Assembly: GCF_001436395.1 (NCBI RefSeq)
Contig: NZ_AZGJ01000010.1
Span: forward strand, 1 to 33,552
Length of the DNA stretch: 33,552 nucleotides
Direction: 5' to 3'
DNA from: Secundilactobacillus malefermentans DSM 5705 = KCTC 3548
GTDB taxonomy: Bacteria; Bacillota; Bacilli; Lactobacillales; Lactobacillaceae
This document shows positions 7,752 through 16,975 of this stretch, piece after piece. Positions within the stretch are counted from its first letter, which is position 1. Each line of letters begins with the position of its first letter. The position numbers and the translations under genes are program-made. The notes beneath the pieces are model-generated. The model was not told the DNA's origin, made no database searches, and worked only from the letters and a program-made list of their open reading frames with translations.

Positions 7752-9359
7752 TTATTTCCAATAGGCATACTTATATTGAACGGCATTTAACATCCCGTAA
7801 TGAATGCCACCAATTTTCGTACTCAATAGGTTGGCAGTTGCTGGCTGATACAAAGGAATCGTTCCTTGAATTGCCATTAGTCGTTCGTCAGCCTGTTGAA
7901 TGTAGTTGGCGCGTTCCTTATCCGTATACTTGCCAAGGTTGTTCGCCTTAGCCATTAAGGCTTCATACTTGTTGTCAGTCCATTGGGTAAAGTTGATGGT
8001 GTTCCCCTTTGTGGCTAAGTTCATCATGTCGGTTGGATCAGGATATTCGGTTGAATATCCGGTTAGATTCATTTCAAATTTACCGGAAAAATCGCGGGAA
8101 ACGTGTTGGGCATGTGGAATTGACGTGATTGAAATTTTAATTCCAGGAAGGTACTTCTCAAGTTGCCCTTGAATGTATTGGCCCGCCTTCTTATCGGAAT
8201 CGGTATCATCCGTTAGCAGCTCCATCGTGAGCGTTGATTTACCAGTTTCCTTCTTAAAGGTGTTCCAGTATTTCTTAGCTTTAGCGAGATCGTACGTTTG
8301 CAGCTTATGGTTGCCATAGTAATCCTTTCCGGTTCGGGGATCCTGGTACTGATCCTTAATAATTTCACTTTGAGCCGCAACCGATCCATCTTGAAGCACT
8401 TTATCGGTGATGGCGGAACGGTCAAGCGCATTACTAACGGCTCTCGCTAAATTAGGATTGTTTAGGGTTTTGTTTTTGGCGTTAAACATCAAGTAGTTCA
8501 AGCGGTTTTGCGGTGTGATGTGCAGGCTCTTCAACTTAGCGTCTTCTTTAACAAATTGGCCGGAAACCTGCGTCTCTTGAACCTCATCTGATTTGAATAA
8601 ATTTTGCGCGGTGTTTGGATCAGAAACGACCCGCGCATCAATTTTACTAATCTTGGTATCCTTGGCATCCCAATATTGCTTATTTTTACTGTATGACCAG
8701 GAATCCTTGGAAACGTTCCAGTCAGCTAATTTGTAGGCGCCGTTAGAAACCGTTTTGTCACTGCTGGTCCCGTACTTGCTCCCATATTTAGCGATGGCAT
8801 TGGTACTTAATGGATAAATTTCAGTTAAAAGGTAATCAAACCAGGAAGATCGCTGGCTCAGTTCAATTTGGAGTTTATATTTGGAAATGGCTTTAACGCC
8901 TAACTTACTAGTCGCCATTTTGCCGGAATAAACGCCCTCATAATTTTTGATTGATTTCAAACTATCTGTATTTTGAGATTTCGTTTTTGGATCAAGGTGG
9001 CGTCTAAGAGAAAGAACAAAATCTTGGGCAGTCACCGTGTCGCCGTTACTCCACTTTGCGTCTTTTCGTAAAGTAAACGTGTAAGTTTTGCCATTATTTG
9101 TGGGCTTAACAATTTTGGTTGCGACCCCAGGAATAATTTTACCGGTGGCACTCTTTGCGTAGAGGCCTTCATATAACTGGTTTTGAATGAGGTCTGAATT
9201 AGTGTCCAGCGTCTTGTCGGGGTCGGTGGTCATTGCTCGACCAGGAATCGTGATGTTCAGCGTCTTGTTGGTACTACTCGCTTGCGAATTGCCGCAAGCT
9301 GCTAATAAGAGACTACTCGCTGCTAAAATTAAAGTTCCAATCAATTTGTTATGTTTCAT
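7752..9359 (-). CDS. oppA: oligopeptide ABC transporter substrate-binding lipoprotein (OppA family)
   Basis: About 535 residues. It has a lipoprotein signal peptide (Lys-rich start, hydrophobic core, lipobox LLAAC with Cys as lipidation site) and the SBP_bac_5 fold: ITIPGRAMTTDPDKTLDTNS near the N-terminus, LYEGLYAKSATGKIIPGVA, then YTFTLRKDAKWSNGDTVTAQDFVLS. It should bind oligopeptides outside the cell for an Opp permease. No permease or ATPase gene is next to it, so it is an orphan receptor here. ATG at 9359 follows TTTTGGAGGGA; the longer frame upstream overlaps the T-box terminator. Expression is controlled by the T-box leader at 9417-9700, so uncharged tRNA turns it on. Confidence 0.93.
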   Translation of the reverse strand: MKHNKLIGTLILAASSLLLAACGNSQASSTNKTLNITIPGRAMTTDPDKTLDTNSDLIQNQLYEGLYAKSATGKIIPGVATKIVKPTNNGKTYTFTLRKDAKWSNGDTVTAQDFVLSLRRHLDPKTKSQNTDSLKSIKNYEGVYSGKMATSKLGVKAISKYKLQIELSQRSSWFDYLLTEIYPLSTNAIAKYGSKYGTSSDKTVSNGAYKLADWNVSKDSWSYSKNKQYWDAKDTKISKIDARVVSDPNTAQNLFKSDEVQETQVSGQFVKEDAKLKSLHITPQNRLNYLMFNAKNKTLNNPNLARAVSNALDRSAITDKVLQDGSVAAQSEIIKDQYQDPRTGKDYYGNHKLQTYDLAKAKKYWNTFKKETGKSTLTMELLTDDTDSDKKAGQYIQGQLEKYLPGIKISITSIPHAQHVSRDFSGKFEMNLTGYSTEYPDPTDMMNLATKGNTINFTQWTDNKYEALMAKANNLGKYTDKERANYIQQADERLMAIQGTIPLYQPATANLLSTKIGGIHYGMLNAVQYKYAYWK

Positions 9360-9416
9360 GTTAAATCCCTCCAAAAATAATTTTGGCAAATAATCGATTA
9401 CTGCTAAAAAAATAAA

Positions 9417-9690
9417 CAAAAAAAAGCCCTGCAAGACCTAAAGTCTTAACAGGGCGTTCACACGCGGTACCACCTGATTTTGTTGTTGCCAAAATGGCGA
9501 CAACCTTATTCGTACAGTAACCTAAATTACGATACGTCAACACGGTAATGGGTGTCCCCATCGCAAACTTTGATTACTCATCGCTCGCGCCACTCAAAGG
9601 CTACTTTCATTCATTAGGTTAGGCTTCCTTGCACCGAACGAAGCTCGCTTAACTAACTGCTTGAATTACTTTCCTTATCTGTGTGTTTAA
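9417..9690 (-). ncRNA. T-box riboswitch (probably tRNA-Val) upstream of oppA
   Basis: Read leftward, the T-box sequence AGGTGGTACCGCG (9463-9475) is unmistakable. It is followed by the terminator stem GCCCTG/CAGGGC (9426-9455) and a run of T (9417-9425). Upstream are a stem I with AGTA (S-turn), an apical GGTGCAAGG segment, and GAAAGTAG on the 3' side of the specifier loop. By the usual GAA-N-specifier-purine spacing, the specifier is GUA at 9602-9604, i.e. valine. The element class is certain; the amino acid is inference. Confidence 0.93.
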
Positions 9691-9715
9691 TTTCTCATTT
9701 ATTTTTAATGTACTG

Positions 9716-9744
9716 AGTATGCCTTATTTTTAGGGGACTGTCAA
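9716..9744 (-). promoter_or_regulatory. promoter of the oppA T-box transcript
   Basis: Leftward -35 TTGACA (9739-9744), 17-bp spacer, -10 CATACT (9716-9721). Near-consensus sigma-A promoter about 30 bp upstream of stem I of the T-box. Confidence 0.85.
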
Positions 9745-9863
9745 CCCTTAAAATTAAAATAAGATTAAAAAGTGAATCTTAACTTTTTTAGGCTTTTTAA
9801 TTTGCCGCAAGATGCTTATTATGAATTTAAGGGAGTTCAGACCACCTACAGGAGGTGTATCCA

Positions 9864-10700
9864 ATGACGTATATTCGCGCAAACTTATCCTTATTTATCG
9901 GAATCATTTTAGTCTCATTTCTCATCTTTTTTGGATTCGGCGTCTTTGTGTCCAATCATTCAACCAGTCGAGCAGCTTACCATCGACCAACCCTTTTACT
10001 AACTGGATACGGTGCGGTATCAGATACGTTTGACGCAATGATTTCCCGAGCCGAGGTTAAAAAGGACAGCCAGGCCACGGTCATTGCCACCATTCATCAG
10101 AATTCGGTTAGCTACCAAGGCAAGTGGCATCCCAGTGATAAGCACCCAATGATTAAGGTTGTTTTCGCTGACAACAAGATGTCCTGGATGGACAATGCCA
10201 AATGGCTGAATCGCCTACTTTCTAGTTTGAAACAAAAATATGGCATCAAAACCTTTAACGCCATTGCTCATTCTCGTGGCAGTCTCGACTTACTGGTCGC
10301 ATATGGAGAAAAGCATCCTTTAAAATTAAAGCGCGCCGTTTTTGTCGGAGCTGCTGCAAACGGGCACCTTGGCCAAGATGATAAAATTGGGCGAAACTAC
10401 TTTTTGAAGAATGGACAACCCAAATACAAGCATCAAGCTTACGCTGATATTACGAAACACAAACAGGATTTTCCAAAGGGAACCCATGTCTTAAACCTTT
10501 ATGGTAACGTTGGTAATGGATCAGATACCCACGTCACTAATGTTTCAAGCCAATCGCTTTATCCAGGGTTGGGCAGTCGTTTTGCTTCATACCAGCAAAA
10601 AATGATTAAGGGAAAGTACGTTTCTCACCACTGGATTATTCGCAAAAATGGCCAAGTGCGCAAATTGGCGCTGAATTATATTTGGCGGTCAAATAACTAA
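9864..10700 (+). CDS. membrane-anchored alpha/beta hydrolase, DUF915 type
   Basis: About 278 residues. One N-terminal hydrophobic helix (about residues 10-30, LFIGIILVSFLIFFGFGVFV) anchors or exports the protein; the rest faces outward. The alpha/beta-hydrolase core is seen in PTLLLTGYGA, a nucleophile elbow AHSRGS (serine nucleophile, residues near 140) and a late SHHWI that may supply the histidine. This arrangement is that of the DUF915 proteins of lactobacilli, cell-surface hydrolases of unknown substrate. ATG at 9864 is chosen since CAGGAGGTG precedes it by about 8 bp. Single gene closed by the terminator at 10721-10756. Confidence 0.85.
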   Translation: MTYIRANLSLFIGIILVSFLIFFGFGVFVSNHSTSRAAYHRPTLLLTGYGAVSDTFDAMISRAEVKKDSQATVIATIHQNSVSYQGKWHPSDKHPMIKVVFADNKMSWMDNAKWLNRLLSSLKQKYGIKTFNAIAHSRGSLDLLVAYGEKHPLKLKRAVFVGAAANGHLGQDDKIGRNYFLKNGQPKYKHQAYADITKHKQDFPKGTHVLNLYGNVGNGSDTHVTNVSSQSLYPGLGSRFASYQQKMIKGKYVSHHWIIRKNGQVRKLALNYIWRSNN

Positions 10701-10720
10701 ATCTTTGAACACGACAACAC

Positions 10721-10756
10721 AAAAAATCGGCATCCCAAGTGGAATGCCGATTTTTC
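10721..10756. terminator. bidirectional terminator
   Basis: AAAATCGGCATCCC pairs with GGAATGCCGATTTT (one mismatch), A-run before and T-run after. It lies between the convergent DUF915 gene and the surface-protein pseudogene. Confidence 0.88.
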
Positions 10757-10757
10757 A

Positions 10758-13097
10758 TTATTTATCCGTTTTTCTTCTTCTGAATCCAAAAAGTCCCGCA
10801 AATGCCGCTAGCAGCGTGATGATTCCCGCCCAAATGCTCATCGAACTGGATTGTTAATTTGTTTGTGGAAGTTTGTCAGCACTTGTACTCGTCGTGGCGT
10901 TCGAACCCGTCCCATCAGTTGTCGTTGCACTAGTTGGCGTTGTAGTCGCATCGGATGCTAAATCGGTAACACCACTTTGACCACTGCTGGTAGTGCCGGT
11001 ACTTCCCGACCCATTTTCTGCATTCTCAGCCGTTTCAACCGCAGCCCCGCTAGCTGTGTTGCTTACTGCTGACTCGGTGTTGGTTGTGCCAGTAGAATCA
11101 GTTGACGCAGCACTAGTCGTTGTTCCCGTATCACTACTTTCATCAGACCCAGTCGTTGAAGCTGCATCAGTTGAAGCACCACTGCTCGTTGTCCCAGTTG
11201 TGTCGGTGTCAGTGTCAGATCCCGTAGTCGTACCACTTCCTGTTCCAGTATCCGTATCTGTGCTGGTGCCAGTATCAGTGTCACTACCTGTGTCTGTATC
11301 CGTGTCTGTACCCGTGTCTGTACCCGTGTCTGTACCCGTTCCAGTATCCGCTGCACTCACAACCACGTTAACGGTTTTGGAAATCGTTGTCCCGTTGACC
11401 GTTTAACTGTACGTTGCTGTGTAGGTTCCAGCTTTCGAAGTATCGACATCGTCCGTTTCAGTCACGTCTGCATACGTTAGCGTATCACCCGTTGATGGAT
11501 CAACTAAACTGACAAAACTGTCAGTTTCTGGATCCCAAGTATCACCGACCGTCAAAGAAGCATCTTTGGCGTCAATGACTTGAACCAATTCGACATATTG
11601 ACTTCCATTTGCCATTTCAACACCCGAAGCCGTTCCGACAACATTTCCATCTGTATCGTAGATAGTGAGACCCGAATTATTCATCGTGTAGCTATAGTAA
11701 GCGTATGGCTCACCCGTACTACTATCAAATTTGATCGTGTAGCCATCAGTATCAACAGCTGCTTGCGTTGAGCTGGTGTTAATGTAAAAGTTTGAACCAC
11801 TATAGAGAACCGTTTGACCGGCCGCGACACTAGCACCGTCATCGAAATTATCAAATGTAATGTCACCATCCGCAACGTCCGGCATTAGACTCTGAATATC
11901 GCTGGACACCATCGTATAAGTCCCATCGCTATTTAAGATAGTCCCTATATATTGACCGCCAGGATCCGTTGTCGCTAATTTAGCAAATCGTGCCGTAGCA
12001 GATGTCTGTTGCGCCGAATAGCCATTTTCAACATCGTAGTTAATGTCGCCGTATGTCATTGTTGCCGTGCCATCATAGACATTAAGATCGTCCGCATTGG
12101 TCAGGGTTAGTGGCGTAGACAAGTTGACGATTTGACCAGCAGCCAAAGTTCCAGTAATCTCAACTGCGATTAATTGATCCCAGGTGAAATCAGGATAGGC
12201 GGCTTTCAGTTCTGTTAACGTCAAATATTCCCCACCCTTAATCGAGTAGAGAAGTTGCAGTGATGTGGAAGTATTGGCTTCATTGCTGTAAGTGAGTTCC
12301 AAACCGGTGGCTGAAATTCGCGAAGCATCGGCGACAACGGTTGCTGTCGTCCCAGTACTCGTAACGTTATAACTAGGTAGCAGTTGGATGTCTTCAATGA
12401 CCTTATCCGTATCACTTGTATTAGTGACGGAAGTATTTTCGTTCAAATCGGTTGCCGTATCGACATTGACAATGGCCGAAACACCCGAATTATTTGTCTG
12501 CGAGTCACCGGTTGAAACGGTATCACCGGTACTACTGTCCGTTGCCGTCACCGTGGTATCGTGCGTTACGTCATTTTGTGTTGAAGGCGTACTCGTTGAC
12601 TCAGAAGGATCATTATAAATAGTGGTTGAATCGGCATCGGCAGTTGTGTCGGCGGTATCATCAGTTGTGCTAGTTGCACTTACATCACTAGACTCACTAG
12701 TCGTGTCAGCCGCCACGGTAGCAGCCGTTTTAGCCTGTTTGGTAGCGGTGCTAGTTGCGGCAGTTGATGACTCAGCTGAAGTCGTTGCAGCTGTCGTGTC
12801 GGCATCAGTCGCCGTCGTATCCGAACTAGTGCTAGAGGTACTTGATGCAGCAGTTGTAGCGGTTCCAGACGTCGTAGTCGCGGCATCACTACTGTCAGCC
12901 GCATCCTCACTCCCTGAACTACCGCTAGACGTGGTTGTTGCAGTGGCAGTCGTTGTTGCCGTATCACCAGTGGTATCGGCGCTGGCGGACGAATTTGAAA
13001 TTGCCAATCCTGTTCCAAACGTGATGACGGTAATCGCAGCAAATACCCAATTCCTGCCGGACTTGTATATCTTGAAACGAACTTTTTGTTCACTCAT
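10758..13097 (-). pseudogene. KxYKxGKxW-signal LPXTG surface protein interrupted by two in-frame TAA codons
   Basis: One frame runs for 780 codons with two internal ochre stops, at 11403-11405 and 10854-10856. The N-terminus has the KxYKxGKxW-type signal (KIYKSGRNW, residues 9-17), then a long Ser/Thr/Ala/Asp linker, a folded beta-rich region (about residues 190-540) and a final Ig-like domain ending in GTYTATYS-stop-TVNGTTISKTV. After it come Asp-Thr-Gly repeats, then KLPQTN-stop-QSSSMS, a membrane helix and RRRKTDK. Everything after each stop is still in frame and looks conserved. As read, the product would be secreted but not wall-anchored. AGGGAG precedes the ATG. The upstream region carries candidate response-regulator boxes (13211-13264). 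Confidence 0.85.
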
Positions 13098-13210
13098 ACT
13101 AAAATCTCCCTACATTTGAAGTTTTGTATTTGTAACCGTTATTAACTTAACATCATCTTTACCAGCAGTTACGCAACTTTATTTAAACGTTTAAAAACGT
13201 TCCCTTTTTT

Positions 13211-13264
13211 ATCATATTGTTTAAATGAAGGTTAATTGAAGATTAATTGAAGATTAAAATCATC
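13211..13264 (-). promoter_or_regulatory. candidate response-regulator box array and -10
   Basis: On the plus strand four 11-bp units start with TTAA: TTAAATGAAGG, TTAATTGAAGA, TTAATTGAAGA, TTAAAATCATC (13221-13264). Read leftward they are TTAAnCTTCA-type direct repeats ending four bases before a TATGAT -10 box (13211-13216), pointing at the surface-protein gene. A 6-5-6 direct repeat with an 11-bp period is the form bound by OmpR-type regulators such as CiaR. The 10-mer TTAAATGAAG recurs upstream of the ABC operon at 27476. Confidence 0.6.
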
Positions 13265-13391
13265 GTGCGTCATCAATAGCTAGTTAGCATTGAATAATCA
13301 ACCAAACTCTGGAATAATATACCTATGCCGTTGGGGAACGCTTCCATCTTTATCATTTAAGCGGCAAAAACACATTAAAGGAGTGGGGTCA

Positions 13392-14288
13392 TTGAAACAA
13401 CATCGTAAATTTTTAACCATTATTGTTGTCTTTTTTGCATTATTTTCCGTAGGGGCGACTACGGCAATCGTCAACCCAGAAACTGCCCAAGCAGCCACGC
13501 ACGTTTACGTGACTGAAACGGGTAAGCATTACTTTTATCACAAAGGTAATAAAGGACTTAACCGCGCAAAGAAAATCTACAAGGTTACTTTAAGTGCCGC
13601 CAAAAAGCACGGCTTAACTTTGGCAAAGACGGACTACAAACCGGGCAAACGAAAGGTCGTTAAAAAGACCACCGTTAAGAAGGCCAAGGCCGCAACCAAA
13701 AAAGCCAAGAAATCAGCGGGAAAATACGTTACTTCTGGGAAATATAAAGTAAAAGTTCTCAACAGCAATAAACCTGGCTTCTCAAAAGCCACCCTTTCAC
13801 TTAAAAAGGGGGCATGGCAAAAGTTCGGTAACTTGGATCGATTGAACCGGGCTACCACTGCTAACGCCATGCTAAATAAAAAGTTGATGCCTAAAGGTGA
13901 GCGAGAAGCCCTTTACGTGAACCCGACCGCTTGGCACAATAAAAAAATTAAAACTGGCTGGCTTTATAACCGGAGCCACTTAATTGGTTATCAATTAACG
14001 GGTCAAAATAACAACCTGAAGAATCTCATTACTGGTACTCGCGAGCTCAATGATCCCGGCATGGTAAAGTATGAAAATAAAGTTGCTAGTTATCTAAAAT
14101 CTAGCAAGAAACACTATATTCGCTATCAAGTTAAACCAGTTTTCAAGGGAAACAATCTCCTCGCAAGCGGCGTTCAAATGAAGGCTCAATCCATTCATTC
14201 AAACGCGGTTCGCTTCTCAGTTTACTTACCTAATACGCAACCTGGCATGAAGCTTAACTATGCCACTGGATACAGTAAGGTTAGCTAA
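13392..14288 (+). CDS. secreted DNA/RNA non-specific endonuclease
   Basis: About 298 residues. A Sec signal peptide (KQHRKFLTIIVVFFALFSVG, cleavage probably after AQAA) is followed by a lactobacillar surface domain (HVYVTETGKHYFYH, LNRAKKIYKVTL), a Lys-rich linker (KKTTVKKAKAATKKAKKS) and the nuclease domain. The latter contains NRSHLIGYQL (H196, the general base of the DRGH-like motif of EndA/NucA nucleases) and NNNLKNLITGTRELN (metal-binding Asn). It should cut extracellular DNA for nutrition, biofilm turnover or DNA uptake. TTG at 13392 is chosen because AAAGGAGTGG lies just upstream and it yields the signal peptide. A terminator follows at 14321-14362. Confidence 0.9.
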   Translation: MKQHRKFLTIIVVFFALFSVGATTAIVNPETAQAATHVYVTETGKHYFYHKGNKGLNRAKKIYKVTLSAAKKHGLTLAKTDYKPGKRKVVKKTTVKKAKAATKKAKKSAGKYVTSGKYKVKVLNSNKPGFSKATLSLKKGAWQKFGNLDRLNRATTANAMLNKKLMPKGEREALYVNPTAWHNKKIKTGWLYNRSHLIGYQLTGQNNNLKNLITGTRELNDPGMVKYENKVASYLKSSKKHYIRYQVKPVFKGNNLLASGVQMKAQSIHSNAVRFSVYLPNTQPGMKLNYATGYSKVS

Positions 14289-14320
14289 TTAATTTTCCGT
14301 ACAACAATAACTACGAAAAT

Positions 14321-14362
14321 AAATCATCATTCCATTTTTTACTTTGGAATGATGATTTTTTT
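14321..14362 (+). terminator. nuclease gene terminator
   Basis: Perfect 14-bp stem (14321-14334 with 14345-14358) followed by a T-run. Confidence 0.92.
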
Positions 14363-14412
14363 GTGAAGAACTACTATGATAAACGTTATAAATCAATTTA
14401 GGAGATCATCAC

Positions 14413-15630
14413 ATGAACGCATCGAAACCAGTACAATGGAAACGAAACTTATGGGCCCTTTGGCTTGGCAACTTTGTCACGGGTGCCGGGTCCAGCATGA
14501 GTTTGCCATTCTTACCCCTATTCATTTCAGAAATGGAAAATTACTCCAAAGCCGAATTAAGCATTTTAAGTGGGGTCGCATTTGCCGTCACCTTTCTCAG
14601 TCAAGCAATCGTTTCACCGTTATGGGGGAAATTAGCCGATCGGACGGGTCGTAAGCCAATGCTGATGCGGGCCGCCGTCGGAATGACAATCACGGCCACC
14701 CTCACTGGTTTGTCACCAAACGTTTGGATTCTGATTGCCTTGCGACTTATTCAGGGTGCCTTTTCCGGCTATATTAACAACGCCTACGCCCTGATGGCCA
14801 GTGAAGTTCCAATGAACCAAAGTGGCCGCGTGATGGGCACCCTCACAACTGGTAACGTCGGTGGGCAATTAATTGGTCCCATTATCGGTGGATTCTTAGC
14901 TGGTATTTTGGGCTACCGGATTCCGTTCTATTGCTTTGGTGGCTTGATGTTGATTGCATCACTATCCACCCTCTTCTTTGTGAAAGAAGATTTTCATCCC
15001 ACAACCAGTCAGGACAAATCCGAGAGTCCGTTTGCCCATATCAAAAATCCTTCAATCGTTTGGACGATGATTATTTCGTCCATGCTGATTCAAGCGGCAA
15101 CGACCTCCATTAACCCAATCTTGAGTCTCTTCATCAAAGAACTCATGCATGGTTCGGGTAACGTGGCGTTTGTGAGTGGGGTAATTGCGGCGCTTCCCGG
15201 TATCGCGACTATTTTCACAGCACCACAATTGGGGGCGCTTGGTGATAAAATTGGCCCGCAAAAAGTCCTCATTGTTGGACTCATTTTCTGCGGGGTCGTC
15301 TTCTTCCCAATGTTCTTCGTGACAACCGTTATTCAACTAGGGATTCTCCGCTTCTTGGTCGGAATTTCTGACGCCGCCCTGCTACCCGTCACGCAAACGG
15401 TGATGACGCTAAACACCCCCAGCGAAGTTGTGAGTCGGATTTTTAGTTACAATCAATCCTTCCAGGCAATTGGATCAGTGATTGGCCCATTGTTAGCCTC
15501 GGCTGTTGCGAGTGCCTTAGATTACCGTTATGTCTTTCTGATGACCGTTCTTCTGGTTCTCATTAATTTGGTTGTCGTAACGCGAGCATATCGCAAGGAT
15601 CGTAGAACTACTCAATCAATGACAAAGTAA
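14413..15630 (+). CDS. MFS multidrug efflux-type transporter
   Basis: 405 residues, 12 membrane segments. Motif A is seen as GKLADRTGRKPML after helix 2, and the motif C-like GPIIGGFLAGILGYRIPF occurs in helix 5, which marks the drug:H+ antiporters (compare LmrP, PmrA and TetA-type proteins). It probably exports drugs or toxic metabolites; substrate not determinable. The ATG follows TTAGGAGAT. No local regulator gene is adjacent. Flanked by terminators on both sides, so it is a single-gene unit. Confidence 0.9.
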   Translation: MNASKPVQWKRNLWALWLGNFVTGAGSSMSLPFLPLFISEMENYSKAELSILSGVAFAVTFLSQAIVSPLWGKLADRTGRKPMLMRAAVGMTITATLTGLSPNVWILIALRLIQGAFSGYINNAYALMASEVPMNQSGRVMGTLTTGNVGGQLIGPIIGGFLAGILGYRIPFYCFGGLMLIASLSTLFFVKEDFHPTTSQDKSESPFAHIKNPSIVWTMIISSMLIQAATTSINPILSLFIKELMHGSGNVAFVSGVIAALPGIATIFTAPQLGALGDKIGPQKVLIVGLIFCGVVFFPMFFVTTVIQLGILRFLVGISDAALLPVTQTVMTLNTPSEVVSRIFSYNQSFQAIGSVIGPLLASAVASALDYRYVFLMTVLLVLINLVVVTRAYRKDRRTTQSMTK

Positions 15631-15664
15631 AAGAACTAATCAAAAACGATTAGCTCTTTTTTTG
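15630..15664 (+). terminator. terminator of the MFS gene
   Basis: AAAGAnCTAATC pairs with GATTAGnTCTTT around AAAAAC, followed by TTTTTTT. Confidence 0.85.
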
Positions 15665-15762
15665 ACTTATCTATGAAATTGATATTATGAAAACAATTAA
15701 ATACTAGCTCCTGTCCTAATTTTTGTTTGAACCCAAAAAATAATTTATTTGCTAGTGAATCC

Positions 15763-15824
15763 TGTAACCAACTTGTAACCATTAAACAGCTGAAATGACA
15801 CTTTAAAACACTTAGTATTATAAT
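15763..15824 (+). promoter_or_regulatory. acyltransferase promoter with direct-repeat boxes
   Basis: -35 ATGACA (15795-15800), 18-bp spacer and -10 TATAAT (15819-15824). Upstream, TGTAACCA occurs twice exactly 11 bp apart (15763-15770 and 15774-15781), a spacing typical of response-regulator sites. The regulator is unknown. The rest of 15665-15762 shows no feature. Confidence 0.55.
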
Positions 15825-15862
15825 GGTTATTATTCGATAGAAAATATAGGGGTGACAAAATT

Positions 15863-16915
15863 ATGAAGCGTCAACGAATCCAGTGGATTGACGTTGCAAA
15901 AGCCTTTGGGATTATCGCCGTCGTTTTAGGACATAATTTACCGTATCATGGGGCTTTTTTCCATTTTATATACTGGTGGCACATGCCACTGTTCTTCATT
16001 GTTGGGGGCTTTTTCCTCAAACCAATCTCAAATGATTTACATAAGATTATTCCAACGTGGTGGGCATTCTTTAAAAAGCGCATTTGGCCGTTACTGATTG
16101 GCTACTTTGTCCTAGGTGCCTTCTTCATCCTGGCGTATCACTTTATCTATGATAAACAATGGTGGTATACCCGGGGCTATTTCCTTCGATTACTTTGGGG
16201 TGGCCGAACGCTGAACCTTTACGTCACAAATTCGTGGTTTATCGAAGTTTTCATTCTATCGTTAATCGTCACAACGTTCGTGATTACCTACGTTAAATCA
16301 GTTCGCCTTCAATACATTCTTGCTTTTCTAAGCCTGATTGTTGGCATGTCCTACACGCACATCACAATTTGGAAACATTTTAACTTTTACGCAACGCCGT
16401 GGGACTTCGATATCACATTTCTCGCCTTCTTCTTTATGTTCATGGGGCGCGAATTTTTCAGACACGCACGCCAACTGATTGAAAAATGGTATGTGGTTCT
16501 GGGCAGTATGGCCATCGGTGCGTTCTTGCTGTACATGGAGCATTTGGATAAATTCCACTTTGCCTTCTTCATGAAGTCACACAGTATCAACGCCCGCCCT
16601 GCCAACGCGACAACCTGGGTTGCCATCGTTCCATTTTTAATGGTCGCAGGCGTCTTCGGAGTTTCGTACTACGTTTCCAAATGGATTCCATTTACCGGTG
16701 GCTTGCTTGCCATCATTGGTGAGCATTCATTGGTCATCATGTACTGGCACCGATTCATTTTTGACATCATGGATCGAATCGGCTGGACCTCATGGCAATG
16801 GCAAGTTGTTGCGGGGGTTCTGTTACCGGTCATTGTGATGGTCCTGTATCAGGCAATCAAGCAAAAGATTCAAGGCAATAAAAGCTCACGAAATTTTAGT
16901 TCTAGTAAAGATTAG
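15863..16915 (+). CDS. membrane acyltransferase (acyltransferase 3 family)
   Basis: 350 residues, about 10 membrane helices. The N-terminus RIQWIDVAKAFGIIAVVLGHN carries the R-x-x-x-D-x-x-[RK] and H motifs of acyltransferase 3 (OafA/YrhL-like) proteins, followed by WWHMPLFFIVGGFFL. Such proteins O-acetylate polysaccharides or wall polymers at the outer face of the membrane. The variant is the short one without an SGNH domain, similar to the fucose-4-O-acetylase type. GGGGTGA precedes the ATG. It has its own promoter and no sugar-polymer genes around it, so the acceptor is unknown. Confidence 0.88.
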   Translation: MKRQRIQWIDVAKAFGIIAVVLGHNLPYHGAFFHFIYWWHMPLFFIVGGFFLKPISNDLHKIIPTWWAFFKKRIWPLLIGYFVLGAFFILAYHFIYDKQWWYTRGYFLRLLWGGRTLNLYVTNSWFIEVFILSLIVTTFVITYVKSVRLQYILAFLSLIVGMSYTHITIWKHFNFYATPWDFDITFLAFFFMFMGREFFRHARQLIEKWYVVLGSMAIGAFLLYMEHLDKFHFAFFMKSHSINARPANATTWVAIVPFLMVAGVFGVSYYVSKWIPFTGGLLAIIGEHSLVIMYWHRFIFDIMDRIGWTSWQWQVVAGVLLPVIVMVLYQAIKQKIQGNKSSRNFSSSKD

Positions 16916-16975
16916 AATAAGCAGTATTTGTCAGACTTTTAAGCTATAATAATCGTGTAACCATAAAACTAAATT

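Noticed and set aside
11366-11406. Separate small gene starting with GTG at 11366
   Set aside because: The region is in frame with the upstream part of the surface protein and completes its Ig-like domain; a stop codon within one gene explains it better.
10993-13119. Long Val/Ser/Pro-rich plus-strand frames opposite the surface-protein gene
   Set aside because: Antisense of Ser/Thr/Asp/Ala-rich codons gives low-complexity open frames; the minus-strand product has a signal peptide and sorting motif.
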